64,000 bases of DNA. It comes from Geosiphon pyriformis. Its lineage: Eukaryota; Glomeromycota; Glomeromycetes; Archaeosporales; Geosiphonaceae. The position numbers were made by a program, and so were the translations under genes. The DNA is taken from assembly GCA_016748015.1 (NCBI GenBank), contig JAAOMT010000176.1:1-64000 (forward strand), given 5' to 3'. Below the pieces are notes generated by a model. That model was not told the DNA's origin and searched no databases. It worked only from the letters and a program-made list of their open reading frames with translations. Shown in pieces: positions 34,094 to 46,130 of this stretch; the first letter of the stretch is position 1; each line of letters starts with the position of its first letter.

Positions 34094-35763
34094 ACCCTAA
34101 TAAAGGTGCGTGGTTTTTTTTGTATAGTGACCGGCGGGGTGGGAGAAACGGTTTTTGGTATTATTATTATTAGTAATAGTAGTAGTAGTAGTAATAGTAG
34201 TAGTAGTAGTAATAGTAGTAGTAATAGTAGTAGTAGTAGTAGTAGTTGTAGTAGTTGTAGTAATAATAATAATAATAATAATAATAATAGTGGTGAGGGA
34301 AAGAGTATGAAAAAAGTTTGTTTTTAATATATAGATTTTAATGATAGTCAAAAAAAATAGACAATTAAAGAGCAAATGGATTAATTAAAAGTTGAATGGA
34401 GAGAGAGAGAGAACCGCAGATCTTTGACAAAGAATAAAAAGTTTTTAATAGTCAGAAAACAAAATGTCAAAAAAAGAAGAAACTTGAACTAATAAGGAAT
34501 AGGCTATCAAGTTTTTAAAAGTGAAGAAAGTATTACGTGTTGTGTTGTGTTGTGTTGTGTTGTGTTATATGCCTTGTGTACATCCACCACCACCACCACC
34601 ACCACCACCACCACCACCACCACCACTACTTAATTCTTTTGAATAAAAAGCTGCAGTGATTATTAAAATATTTTAATTTTGTGTTGGGTCGTGAATTGGA
34701 GGAATTTGGAACCAGAAAAAATGAAACGAAACGAAAAAGAAACGAGAGAGAACAAGTTAAAAAAAGTAGAACAGGATTGAACAAGAAAGAAGGGAAGGAA
34801 GTAAGGAAAGAAGGAAAGAAGGAAGGAAAGAAGGAAGGAAGGAAGGAAGGAAGGAAAATGTTTACTAATAAAATACAACCCTGCTTTTTATTTTTGGTAC
34901 AGATGACTAGCAGTTTTGAGTTAAGAGATATTAAAGAAAAAGAAAAATATATATGCATACATGCATTTATGCATATTTGGGAAATTGGAATATAAAAGCG
35001 GGGAAAGATTTAGAAAGAACTCAGGGTTTAGAATACAACGGTAACTGTCTCTGGTAAATCAAGAAACAACTTGTTTCCTTTTTCAAATCATGAAAAAAAA
35101 AAATATCATGATTTAAAAGAAGGTTGAACCATTCTACCAATAATAATAATAATAACCTTAAAAAGAAAAGAATTAGGAATACGAACCGTCCTTATTATTA
35201 CCATCGTTGACAATGCCAATATCGTTAAAGGGATTGTAAAAACAGCAAACCACCAGAAGCACATAATTAGTTATTAAAAGAGAAGGTTAAAGATTGAAAT
35301 ATATATTTTACTTTGGTTCGGCATTTTATTTAAAAAAAAATATATATTTATTATTATTATTATTTTCGGGAAACCAAATTGTTGATTATTTGGAAAATTT
35401 TGAGTTTATCAAACGTGGTTTATTTGCAAAATGCAAACTGCAAGTGATTTTAACCTTGTAGTAAACGATATTTCAGCTATCTTTTATGTGTATGTGCATG
35501 CATGTATATATATAAATATATAAATATATGTATGTATGTATGTACGTATATATTTGATGTATGTATTTATGTGTCTATTATGTTTTGTCTTGTAAAAAAT
35601 TCTACTCGCAAAAAATTTCTTGACACAGTACACGGAAAGAAATTAAATCTTATGCAAAATTTCAAATTTTTTTGTAGTTGTATGGACCCTAAAAATTGGA
35701 TCACAATAAAAAAGTATGATATACCAACATGCAATGAAACCGTTTCTTGAAAAACCCTTGAAA

Positions 35764-35768
<5 letters not shown>

Positions 35769-35806
<38 letters not shown>
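35769..35806. repeat. Poly-T run of 38 bases
   Basis: An uninterrupted T homopolymer, as written. Such long runs are prone to assembly length errors. Confidence 0.85.
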
Positions 35807-35807
<1 letters not shown>

Positions 35808-35898
35808 GATTTGTGTAATCATGATGTGATTTTTTCAATTCATGAATTTTTTTGTAGTCAGTTATTTTCTTTGAAATATTTTTATGAGAATTTTTAAA

Positions 35899-35943
35899 TG
35901 TGATGTGATGTGATGTGATGTGATGTGATGTGATGTGATGTGA
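35899..35943. repeat. GTGAT pentanucleotide microsatellite
   Basis: Nine consecutive near-identical five-base units. Confidence 0.85.
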
Positions 35944-37019
35944 GTGATATCATAAAAAAAATCTTTTTTATTTTTTTATTTTTTATTTTAAATAGAAAAT
36001 CATCATTAAAAAAAATAATATTATGTTAACTTTTTATACATAAATAGTTGGGAACCTTTATTTGAATATGGCGTTTTTTTTTAAACTGAAATTAAGTTTA
36101 AATTTTTTTTATTTATTTCGGTTTGAAAAATTTATATAAATAAATCATGATTTAGAATTTAAATCTTTTTCATGAAAATTATTTCTGAATTGATATTATT
36201 TTTATTTCATTTTATATACACAAATAAAAATAAAATAAAATAAAAGTTTTCTTTCCTTTTTTCTTTTTAATTATTATTTTTCTTCTTTTTTGTTCAAAGA
36301 TTGAAAATCCTATTGACTCTTTTTATATACTCGTTTTGTTCCAAATTTTCAAGTTTATATGAGATTATTTATAAAAAAATAAAAAAGATTTTCTTTCAAA
36401 AGAGTTTTAGCAACACTAAAAAAAATTAAAAAATTAAAAATTTTATTAAAGAAATTAAAGAGCAAAAAAAGTTATTTCTCGCTTTAAAAATATATTTATA
36501 TCTCTCTAATCTTTTTAATGAAATTTGTATCGCGAAAAAAGTTTCATGAAAAATCTATATTATTATGCCTGAAATAATCAAAGACCAGAGTGGCGACTAC
36601 CCTGTTAACAAAAAAATAAAATAAAAAGAACAAAAAAAAATAAAAAGAACAAAAAAAAAAAAGTATCAAGAAAATCGCGTGTCTTCACACCTACATTGTT
36701 ACTAGATAATCAATCAATCTGTGTCTTCTCACACAAAAATATTTGGTCTCAACATTATAAAATGACGAGAGTAGGACGTTAAGATTTTTCAAAATATTTA
36801 AAAATTGGATTTCCCAATAGTGTTTCACAATTTAAATTAATTCCCTACAATTTATTTTTATTCAAGCCAATCTGTTTATTTCCTTCTTAAACAATCATTC
36901 TGAATTCTAAACACTTATTATACCGGTCTGAACCTGTATCTCGATCAAGCTTCTCATGCTACTACATTACAATCTTTTAAATCCTCTTACTAACCCTTAA
37001 CCTTTAAATTTTCAAAAAA

Positions 37020-38469
37020 ATGGACACCTCAAGCAACGATAATTCCAACTCGGATTTCTCCAATGAATCTAACACTCATCTTGTTACCAATCTCAATAAT
37101 AAACTTGCCAAAAAATGTCGTAAAGAAATCCGTGCAGCTATGCGTTTCTCTCGCTCCGTTGGTGCTTCAGCTCCTGGGAAAGAACCGAATTTTCTTTCCG
37201 ATCCTGAACTATTTGCCAATCCTTGGAAATACGTAGCCCCCAGTCCCCAACTTGTTGGTCTTTACGTTCAAGGTTTACCTCAAGAGACTAAACTAATGTT
37301 ACGCGATGATTACGGTGTCTATCTCTCTGATCTCGAACTCAATTCTTCCTCTAATGAAATTACAAAGACTTTTTCATTTGCAAAATACCTGAAATCCTTC
37401 GAGTTCACATTAATTTGGGTCTCAATAGTTCAATTTGTTAAACGTCGTCTCATACCACAAGATGCGGGTTATTATGGCCCTACCTATTCAATCATGTTGG
37501 GAATTTTTTGGTGTCTTGCACCTGGCGAGGTTACTGCTTTGAAATTTCGTCGTCATTTAGATTCATTCCTTTTTCAACATCATCCCTTTCTCCTCTTTAC
37601 CAAGCCTTTGGTTCACTTTATGTTGGCACATTTAGTAGAGTTGACTTATGTTGGTGAGCATAGAAATTTGGAGCCTTTGATTGCTTTCGTCGGATTCTGT
37701 CGAAATTTGGTGGGTTTTTGTAAGAATCAGGATGTGTGTTTTTATTTATCTCTTTAAATTCCCACTCCCCTATCACTCTCGATTAATATTAACTTTTTTT
37801 TTCTTCAATTAATAGAGAGTCCTTGATATTGACCTTGGCCGTACCACTGATATTCATTCCTCTCTTTGGCAAATTGAACAAGACCATCTGGCACTCATTC
37901 ACTTAATCTCTAAAATTCTTCACCTCAAAATCTTTCTTCTTCGTTCTGTTCCCGCGTCACTTTTTCCTATAAACCTTTCACCAATTATTAACGCTCTTGC
38001 AACACATCATTCTAACACCTTAACAACTCTAATCCTATTAGGAATTGAGTTTCAAAACGGTGGTGACAAAGATTTACAGGGTATTGAAAACCTTCACCAT
38101 TTAAAAATGATTCAAATCACAGGATGTGCAAATATTGTGAAAATCAGTTGCTTAAAAAGAATTAGTTGGCGAGAGTTACAAAGGGTTGAGGTATATGCGA
38201 ATTTTGATTCAACGGATGAGTTGAGGGTTTGGTCTAAACGGATGAAGAAGAAAATTTATGAAAGGATCAAAAAGGAAAGGACGAATAATATCAAGAATAT
38301 AGAGAATGAGAATGAGAATGAGAATGAGAATGAGAATGAGAATGATGCGACAATTAAGGAAAAGGTAGAGCTAGACGTGGAAACTGAGCTAACGGAAAAA
38401 AAAAAGAAAAAAGAAAATGCATCGGCAACAAGAGGGAATCAAAAAGGAAAAGAAGTGATAAAAGATTAA
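37020..38469 (+). CDS. Unrecognised two-exon protein with leucine-rich second half
   Basis: The first exon starts at the ATG at 37020 and gives a polar N-terminus, then RKEIRAAMRFSRSV, LPQETKLMLRDDYGVY and a hydrophobic helical part. A good donor, GTAAGA, follows TTTTT at about 37722; an acceptor near 37815-37821 (TAGAGAG) restores the frame, best after the third AG (phase 1), giving FLDIDLGRTTDIHSSLWQIE. The second exon has Leu-rich segments (LIHLISKILHLKIFLLRS, LTTLILLGIEFQNGGDK, NLHHLKMIQITGCANIV) that look like degenerate leucine-rich repeats, a (GAGAAT)n-coded Glu-Asn repeat (38306-38345) and a Lys-rich C-terminus. The layout recalls the F-box/LRR-type families large in Glomeromycotina, but no F-box is clear. 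Function unknown. Confidence 0.7.
38306..38345 (+). repeat. GAGAAT hexanucleotide repeat, coding Glu-Asn
   Basis: Six to seven units within the second exon of the gene at 37020. Confidence 0.85.
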
Positions 38470-38966
38470 TTACGTTAGTCTTACACTTAAAGTTTGGGGT
38501 TTTGTTGATACCATTTGAGCTATAATTTCGAAAATGGAATTTTAAATTTTTCAGTTTGATAAATTGAGAACTTTTTTTAATTAATTTTTTATTTATGTGA
38601 CATGTTTTCAAAACTTTGATCGTGTTGTTAAACAAAACGTTTCAAGAATTTAATTTTTAAAGTTCAATCGAAGCATTTCTGTTTATTTACCGTATTTCTG
38701 ATATTTCAAATAATTGTAATTTTTCCTTTTAAATTTAATAAGGTTACAATTTAGGGTTCATTTCAAAACAAAGAATAAAAATTATATCGAGAATTGAAAG
38801 TTTTTAAAATTGGGTTTTTCATGAACCCTGTTACTCTCTTGAAAAAAAAAAAAAAAAAAACGATAATCCCTATTTACTTTATTTACTTTATTTACTTTAG
38901 ATGATTAAAGAAACACAAAAATATTTTGATTCTCAAATTATCTATTGTGTGACTTCCAATAATAAC

Positions 38967-39021
<55 letters not shown>

Positions 39022-39613
39022 GTAATTTGGCAAGGTTACAATTTAATATAAATAAATGATGATTAAGAATTGATTTAAATAATTTATATAAAGAAATTAT
39101 GATTAAAGAAGTTAAATTTAATAACAAAAAAAAATTTATTTTATAAAATTGGTAAATTATTATTATTATTATTATTATTATTATTGCAAAAAATTTAAAA
39201 TTTATCAAGTAAATTTTAATATTTTATATCGTATTATGATATTAAATTAATATCTTAAAATTTCTTAATATATTTTATTAATTTTTATCTTTTTATTTAT
39301 CAAGATTAAAATATATATATATATAATTTTTAAATTGTAAGATTTTAAAATTTAAAACTAATATTAAAAAATATTTTGATAAATATATTAAAAATAAAAA
39401 TAAGAATAAGAATAAGAATAACCAAATTATAGATATTTTTAATAAAAAAAATTTTAAAAAAATTTTCGTTTTTTAAATTATTTTGATTATAATACAAACT
39501 CGTATTTGTTTTCTTTACACTGTTTTTTTCTGGTATTTCTTTTTCATAACTTATTTCTGTTTACAACATGATTCTTTATAAACATTAAAAATTTTTAAGA
39601 AAAAGGTTTTTGA

Positions 39614-39645
<32 letters not shown>

Positions 39646-40190
39646 CATGGAAACTTGAAATTTTTCAAATTATCTAAATCATGTGTCAAAAGAATAAGAA
39701 GAAGTAAAAGATTTCTTAGGTAATCATGCACAGTATTAAGATGGATTAACTACCGTAGTAGCCTTTGATATCCCCCGAAAATGCTATACATTGTTTTTTT
39801 TTCAAAACTTCAAACTAATTTATTATTTTGCAATTTCAGAAATGAAGTCCACGCATTTAGAAAAAAATTTATTTAAAATTAAATGTGGCCTTGGAAAAAA
39901 GACCGCGATTCCTAAATAATATGTGTTGTAACAAGACATAAAACATGCTTAGATGGAAAGAAGTAATGACTCTGAGAGGATTCTACTGTTTGATGAAAAA
40001 GGGATAGTTAAAAAAAAAAAAAAAGAAAAAGTGTTTGGCTATAAAATACACTTTTCCCAAAATAAAATTGTTTAAATAAATAAGAAATTCTAACTGCTGA
40101 GACGCGACAAACAGTAAAAATCATAATTAAATGATCCGTCATCTGAATAAAGCCAAAAAATTAAATCGACCTGGCGTTTAATGATATTCC
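38470..40190. other. Intergenic AT-rich region
   Basis: Holds an AAT/TTA microsatellite (38957-39020), a second TTA run (39159-39184), an AATAAG run near 39400 and an A run near 38844-38861. No gene supported. The last 200 bp are the likely promoter of the SET-domain gene. Confidence 0.6.
38957..39020. repeat. AAT trinucleotide microsatellite
   Basis: About 21 units with few interruptions in non-coding sequence. Confidence 0.85.
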
Positions 40191-41812
40191 ATGAACTCAT
40201 TAAGCTATACTTCCATCCCAGCTATTTCTGTGTCAACAGAATCTCCAATTTCAGTGGCAGGAACCGAATTCTCAACACTGGAATCTTTTCTTCAGTGGGC
40301 GAAAGGCAAGAAAAGACTTTTTAGTGACACATTTGAGAAATTTTAAAAACTAACGAAATAGACTTTTTGTGGTCATTCAAAACTTGTACCGTCTCTCACT
40401 ACTTAGGACATGGAATCGTGTCTACTTCTACTGCCGTAAAACAAGTTCCTGACAAAGGTTTAGGCATCGTTAGTACAACTCCCCTGTTCCGTGACAACTC
40501 CTCTATAGTATCTGTACCATCTACCGTGTTGATTAACGCGTCCAAAGTTGGGAAATACGCAAAAGAAAACGCTCCAAAGCTTGAAAGCTTCTATCAAGCT
40601 CTATTGAGAGATGGAATATCGCTGACCGAGCGAAATGTTCTTGTATCGTTCATATTGTACGAACTCATTGGACGTCCCTCTATTGGAGACTCCACTTCAC
40701 AGGCCTCCATTTGGAAACCTTATTTAGAAATCCTACCAAAGGAATTGCATACTCCAGTTTTTTACAATAAAACACTGAAATCTTGTCTTGATGGAACTAG
40801 TATAAATTCCGCGGTAGATTCCAAACTAAATAAATTAAGACGTGATTATGAAACTCTAAAACCTTACTTCAACAAATGGACCACATCACCACCTACACTG
40901 CAGCCCGGTGCCGCTTCAGTTAATGATGTCGTTACTTTCGAAGACTTTAAATGGGCTGATGGAGTCTTTTGGTCGCGGGTAATTTCATTTGGTAGTAGGT
41001 TTAACATTTTAGCTATTGAAAAAAGCCTGAGCGAAGCTGATCTTGATGATTACCACATGGTGCCTTATATTGATATCGCTAATCATTCATTGACTCCATT
41101 GGCGCGTTGGGAGGTAACGCCTGAAGGGCTTGAATTGATATTAACAAAAACAACCAATCCAGAGCCGATACCAGCTGAAACCGAAATACGTATTTCTTAT
41201 GGGGAAAAACCTAACTCGGAATTGTTATTCTTACATGGTTTCGCTTTAAGAGATAATCCATGGTCGGCAATATCTATTCCCGTTCCTTTTTTTGACGAAG
41301 ACCCAATTGTTGATGAAAAATTAATGTTCATGAAATTTCACGGAATTAACTCTTTGGTCTCCTTATCACGTAAGAATGATGGTGTAGACTTGCCACATGA
41401 AGCAAACCGTGCAATGTGGCTATGCGTATTAAATGAAGATGATGGTCTAAAAATCACCCCATCCCTTATTAATAAGTCTCAGCCCGTAGAGCTTGCTATT
41501 GAAGATAAAGTGATACACAACATAGAGACTTTAGACAAAACCATTCAAGCTTTAGACTATTTTCCTGTCATTGAATTACGTGTTATGACTATGATCTTGA
41601 GTACTGTTGAAGACCTCCTATCCAATTTGAGCCATACAAATGAGCAGGTACTCAAAGTGATGGAAACTGTAAATTCACGTGAAATGGAATATTTAAGAAT
41701 TTATCGAGAAGATGAGCACCGGTTTTTGAGGTTTGCCATTCAAGAATTTACCAGAAAACGGGATGTTCTCATGGATAACGATATAGTAAAGAGATATTTG
41801 CAGATGGAATAA
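40191..41812 (+). CDS. SET-domain protein lysine methyltransferase (Rubisco-LSMT/SETD3/SETD6-like)
   Basis: Two exons, 40191-40305 and 40407-41812, give 506 residues. The proposed intron starts GC (AAAG then GCAAGA) and ends CTTAG; it joins ESFLQWAK to GHGIVSTSTAVKQVPDKGLG, the usual N-terminal SET signature of this class. A GT donor at 40324 is an alternative, giving extra residues in phase. The interrupted SET core follows: VPYIDIANHSLTPLARWEV (NHS motif) and EIRISYGEKPNSELLFLHGF (catalytic Tyr, ELL..GF). The C-terminal third is helical like the Rubisco-LSMT substrate-binding domain. Relatives methylate lysine or histidine in ribosomal proteins, elongation factors or actin; the substrate here cannot be told. 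Confidence 0.87.
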
Positions 41813-42901
41813 AATTCCTATTTATTGCATAACAATGATTTAGAATATTCCTACTTGGTATTAATCTGATAACCGATTCATTTAGTTGTTTTCACCTAAA
41901 AAATGGACATGTAATCTAAGAGCATTAATTAAATTTCTTCAGTGATTCACAAGTTGGTCTCAAATTATGTCACACAAGCATGGTGAACAGATCCAATTCC
42001 TGGACGAATGAGCCTAGCGTCAAAGAAATCTTCAAAAAGAAACATATATATTTAATTTTGTCGTCAAAGATGATCCCATATTAAGTCTAACATGTATGCT
42101 AATGGAGGAACCTGTACTATAGATAGTATCTAGATACCGTAATCTAAAAATTTTCAATGCATATGTGGATAATTTCCCCGAAATGCTATTGGTGCAATTT
42201 CTCAAATTTTTCTTTCAAAGAGATTCTAACACCAATCGATCATAAAGAAATCCATAAAGAGCGAAATAAAATCAAGAACCTTGAACGACCAATCTCGAAA
42301 TCATCTGGCCTCCTTTTTCGCCCTCCTGTGAAAAAGTCGTAAAAATTCAACTCTCGCAGTTTCTTAAAGAATTGATTTGAATTTATTTTGCCTCCTAATT
42401 ACCTATATAGCTCTTATGTAAGGGCCCGGTTCTACCTCTCTTCGGTTCCAATGGCATTCTGGTAGTGCACTATTTGAAATTTACTCCACTTGTAATATAT
42501 CCTTGCGGCCTTATCTCCGATTTTGATCATCAAATGGAAGTTTGAATTTTGTATTCAATCATGTCAATCAGACATTAAATTGCCCGCTACCTCTTATCTG
42601 ATCATATTGAAGAAACCTTCCCTTTTTGAAAACTTGATTAATTTTTTTTGTAATTATAGAATTAATTAATCCCACCTTAAATCGATACAATATCAAGATA
42701 AAATAATTTTCTGGTTATGTAAATCTTGATACTCAATTCGAATAATCTAAACTAAAGAAATTCCCAAATGTGCATAAAATTTAAGTAGCAATAAAAAAAA
42801 TGGAAAAGAACATTTCTTTCTGCCAATTTGCAATTAACACTCATCTTATTGGAACAGAATTTGTTGAATCCCTCTCCAAAAACCTTTTCGGCGGATGATT
42901 C
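41813..42901. other. Intergenic region between convergent SET and FAM32A genes
   Basis: No gene supported. A 61-codon plus frame at 42157-42342 has no recognisable content. Base composition is less AT-rich than the deserts, so part may be 3' untranslated sequence. Confidence 0.5.
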
Positions 42902-43544
42902 TTAACCAGGTCCAACCTTTCGAATAAGAGAAATTTGTTAAAATAAATGCATAAAATGCTTGTATTTGAGACAATATTAAGTGTACCTTTGGAATATCGT
43001 AATGCTCAGTCATTTCTTCGAGTTTTCGGTTGAGTTCCTGAAGTAAATTCAGGTATGAGTCCGAAAACTTTTTTTTTTTCAAAATGCAGAATGTGGATAA
43101 TGCTGAATACATACCGCAACACGTTCTTTATGAGACTTCTGAGCAGCTTTCACAACCTTTTCGTCCAACTGTATAACAAACCATAAGTTGAACGTTAATT
43201 CTTAAAAACTTAAAGTTTTTTTAGAAAGAACGAAAGGAATAATTACTCTTTTACGCTGAATCTCTTCAAATTTCAATTCTGCCTGGGTTTTTGTTACAAC
43301 TCGGATCGGCTGCTGTTTTTCCTGTGAACTAAGGTCTTGGGCGAGTGAAATTAGTTTTTCCTTTTCTTTGAAAGATTTCTTCTTTTTCCTCAAGTGAAAA
43401 GATAATTCATTTAAAAGATGAGAGCAGGAGAAAAAAATCAAAGAGAAAAGATCTGAGATCTATATTGGTGCAGTACTTTTTAATCTTGGACGAGTCGCCT
43501 TTTAGTTTGAGCGCCCCTCCAGCGACGTTGTCGTAGTCAGACAT
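42902..43544 (-). CDS. FAM32A: FAM32A homologue with an apparent one-base frame break
   Basis: Five exons: 43544-43478, 43388-43247, 43168-43115, 43037-42987 and 42916-42902, all GT-AG. Readable parts are MSDYDNVAGGALKLK, a Lys-rich stretch with KKKSFKEKEKL, TQAELKFEEIQRKR, EKVVKAAQKSHKERVA, ELNRKLEEMTEHYDIPKV and the terminal GPG. These match FAM32A proteins end to end: N-terminal LKLKG, Lys-rich segment, central QAxxxFEEIQ, and HYDIPKV. After LKLK the frame is lost: the next codons should begin with Gly but one base is missing near 43500. Exon lengths add up to 329, one short of a multiple of three. Human FAM32A is a small nuclear protein found in the catalytic spliceosome. Convergent with the SET gene. 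Confidence 0.82.
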
Positions 43545-45245
43545 CTGGAGTATTTGGATTTTCCAGACATGGACAATTTTCGATTTAATTTATTAAAAAT
43601 TAACTTTATTAGGATACATGTGTATTATGTGAATTTCATTTTATTTTATTAATCAAGAATTCTAATCGTTAAATGAATTAATTTTAAAGTCAATATAGAT
43701 TTAGAATTATAATGTAATTATTAATTTCATAGTTTTTAGATGTAAATAATAAATAAATTATACTCAATAAAATATTCAAAAATGGTATCAAGTTATTTTA
43801 AAATATGTTTATACATAATTGAAATAATCATATTTTATTTCTCAACTTTTAAATTTTGTGAATTTTATTTTTAAACATCTTAAATTTAATAATAATAATA
43901 TCAATATCAATATCAACAACAATAATAATAATATCAATATCAACAACAACAATAATAATAAATTAAAATTAAAATTAAAATTATTTTGATACCATTTTTG
44001 TTTCAAAACTTAATTAATAAGAATAGTTTCTTAACTTAAGTTACAATTAATTAACAATTTTGAAATTATTTATTTGTAAATAATTGGTTTAAAAATTAGT
44101 AATAATTAAAAATTTGGTTTTAAATAATTATATAATATAATATAATATTTATATAATATTTGCAATTTTATAATTATACTCAAAATAATTATTATGATAT
44201 ATATATAATATTTAAAAATAAAACATAAAAAAAAAATAATTTTAAAAAACAATTTACTTTTTTATATTTTATTTATTATTTAATACAAATTTATGTTTAT
44301 AAAAATTCAAAAAATTATAATTTTGTAATATTTTAATTATTGTATATATTTTATTTTTAAAAAATAATATCTGAATAAGTTTTAGCAACTGGACTGCACT
44401 CGTTAAATTAAAAAAAAATAAGCTTTTTAAACATAAAATTTTGAGTTTATAAATTCTGAAATAAAAATTTTTGAATTTATTCTTTTATTTAATTAGACTA
44501 AAAATCAATTTAATAAAATTTTTTTTGGTTAAAATTGTTAAAATATTAATTAAATATTACTTATCTTTGAATAATATTGTTGTAAATATGGTTATTAACT
44601 ATACAGAAAAGTTTTTATTCAAAATTTTTTGGAAAAACTAATTATTTTTTAGTTGTAAAATAATTAAAATAATTTAATATAAGTTTTTATTAATTAGTTT
44701 ATAAATAAAAAAAGTTTGATTTTTAATTAAATATTAAAAAAACTTGATTTTTATAGATTAATATCTGTATAATTTATAATATAAAAAATAATTATGTATT
44801 ATTTGGTTTTTTAATTATAATTTTTTTTTAATTTGGTTTATAATTTAAGTATTAAAATTACAGATAACAAAAGTTATTTCTTTTTTTTTACATTCTAAAT
44901 TCTTAAAAAAGTGTTTTATTTTAAAAAAAAAAAAATTGTTTTTGTTTATTTTTATTATTTAATTAAATACTTTAAAAATTTTTTTGTTTGAATACAAAGC
45001 TATTAATATTAACAATAATTTAGTATAAAAAAATCCAAAAAAAAATTTAGTGCTAAATTTGTAATTTTAAATTTGTCTATTAAGAAAAAATACAAAGATA
45101 ATGTTTTAAAAAATTTTTTTGTTAAAACTAATGTTAAAATATCTTAGAAATTATTTAAAACTAGTGGAATAATTAGTTTAAATATTAATAATAATATTAA
45201 AACTAAGAGTATAAATATAGATAAAGAGTTTTTAATTAAAAAAAC
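43545..45245. other. AT-rich desert, left part
   Basis: No gene. Low-complexity AATATC/AACAAC repeats at 43890-43960. Plus-strand sequence is full of TAA and TTA, as expected for decayed repeats. FAM32A promoter presumably in the first few hundred bases. Confidence 0.55.
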
Positions 45246-46130
45246 CAGTATTACAAGTAATTATTTGGAATGTTAAAACAAATAACAAACCTGTAACTTG
45301 GTGCCTAATACTTGTTAATAATGATAATTTCTGAAAGTTTTGGAGTTTAAAAGTTTTGGTTGAGTTTTTTGTATAATAAACAGAGATTCAATTAATAATT
45401 TTTTCTTCAATTTCTGTTTTTAGCATAATGGTTAGTTTATTCTGGCAATTATATCCTTCTGGTAAGCTATTCTTAAGTTTCTACTCTTGTTTTACAGGTT
45501 TTTTACCAGACTATTTTTGATGTCAATTATTTAGTGCTTAATTTCTGAATTAATTAATAAACAATAAAGAAAACAAAACAAAACAAAATAAAATAAAATA
45601 AAAATAAAAAATTAATATTCTGTTAATAGTTATAATTAAGAACTATTGATCTAATATAATTAAGTATTAAATTCTATCAACATAGATTGTTGATAGTATA
45701 GAAATAATTAATATTTTTTAATCAAGTAATGTAAATATAAATTTGGATAATAATAAATATTTTTATTGATATAAATATAATTCTATTTCAAGTTATAAAA
45801 AACTATTTTTTGAAAAGAAAAGTATTGAATAGTTACTTATATTTAACTATTGTTTTGTTTGCTAAAATTGTTTTTTTCTGTTTTTAATACTCTTACTATA
45901 TATATATAATTCATATTATATGAGATTTTTTGAAATTTTTTAATTTCTTTAAAAAAAATATTAAAATTCTGAAATTCTGAAATTCTGTAATTTTTTAAGA
46001 GAAATCTTAAAATTCTGCAATTTTTTAAAAAAAATTCTGGAATTTTTTTTTTATTACACTTTTTTCTTATTGGTTATTTTTTTATTTATTATAATTCTTA
46101 TTTCTATAAATAATAATATTTTTTTTTTTA
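45246..46130 (-). repeat. LTR family A, copy 3 (degenerate)
   Basis: Begins TATTACAAGTAATTATTTGG, followed by AATAACAAACCTGTAACTTG near 45284, TTTTTTGTATAATAAACAGA, TTTTTTACCAGACTATTTTTGA near 45498, the TATATATATAATTCATAT segment near 45898 and a degraded version of the GGAATCCTG array near 45960-46040. Collinear with copy 1 over most of its length. Confidence 0.65.

Larger units (their letters stand above)
34094..37019. other. Microsatellite-dense intergenic region (divergent promoters)
   Basis: Separates the PH-domain gene (minus) from the unrecognised gene at 37020 (plus). Contains AGT/AAT triplets (34167-34290), GTGTT pentamers (34540-34566), CAC triplets (34583-34626), GGAA/GGAAA repeats (34790-34857), a 38-base T run (35769-35806), GTGAT pentamers (35899-35943) and short TTA runs. 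No coding segment is convincing; the GGAA-containing frame at 34681-34995 is low-complexity. Confidence 0.7.

Noticed and set aside
34681-34995. Lys/Glu-rich protein on the plus strand
   Set aside because: Product of the GGAA/GAAA microsatellite with no flanking coding signal.
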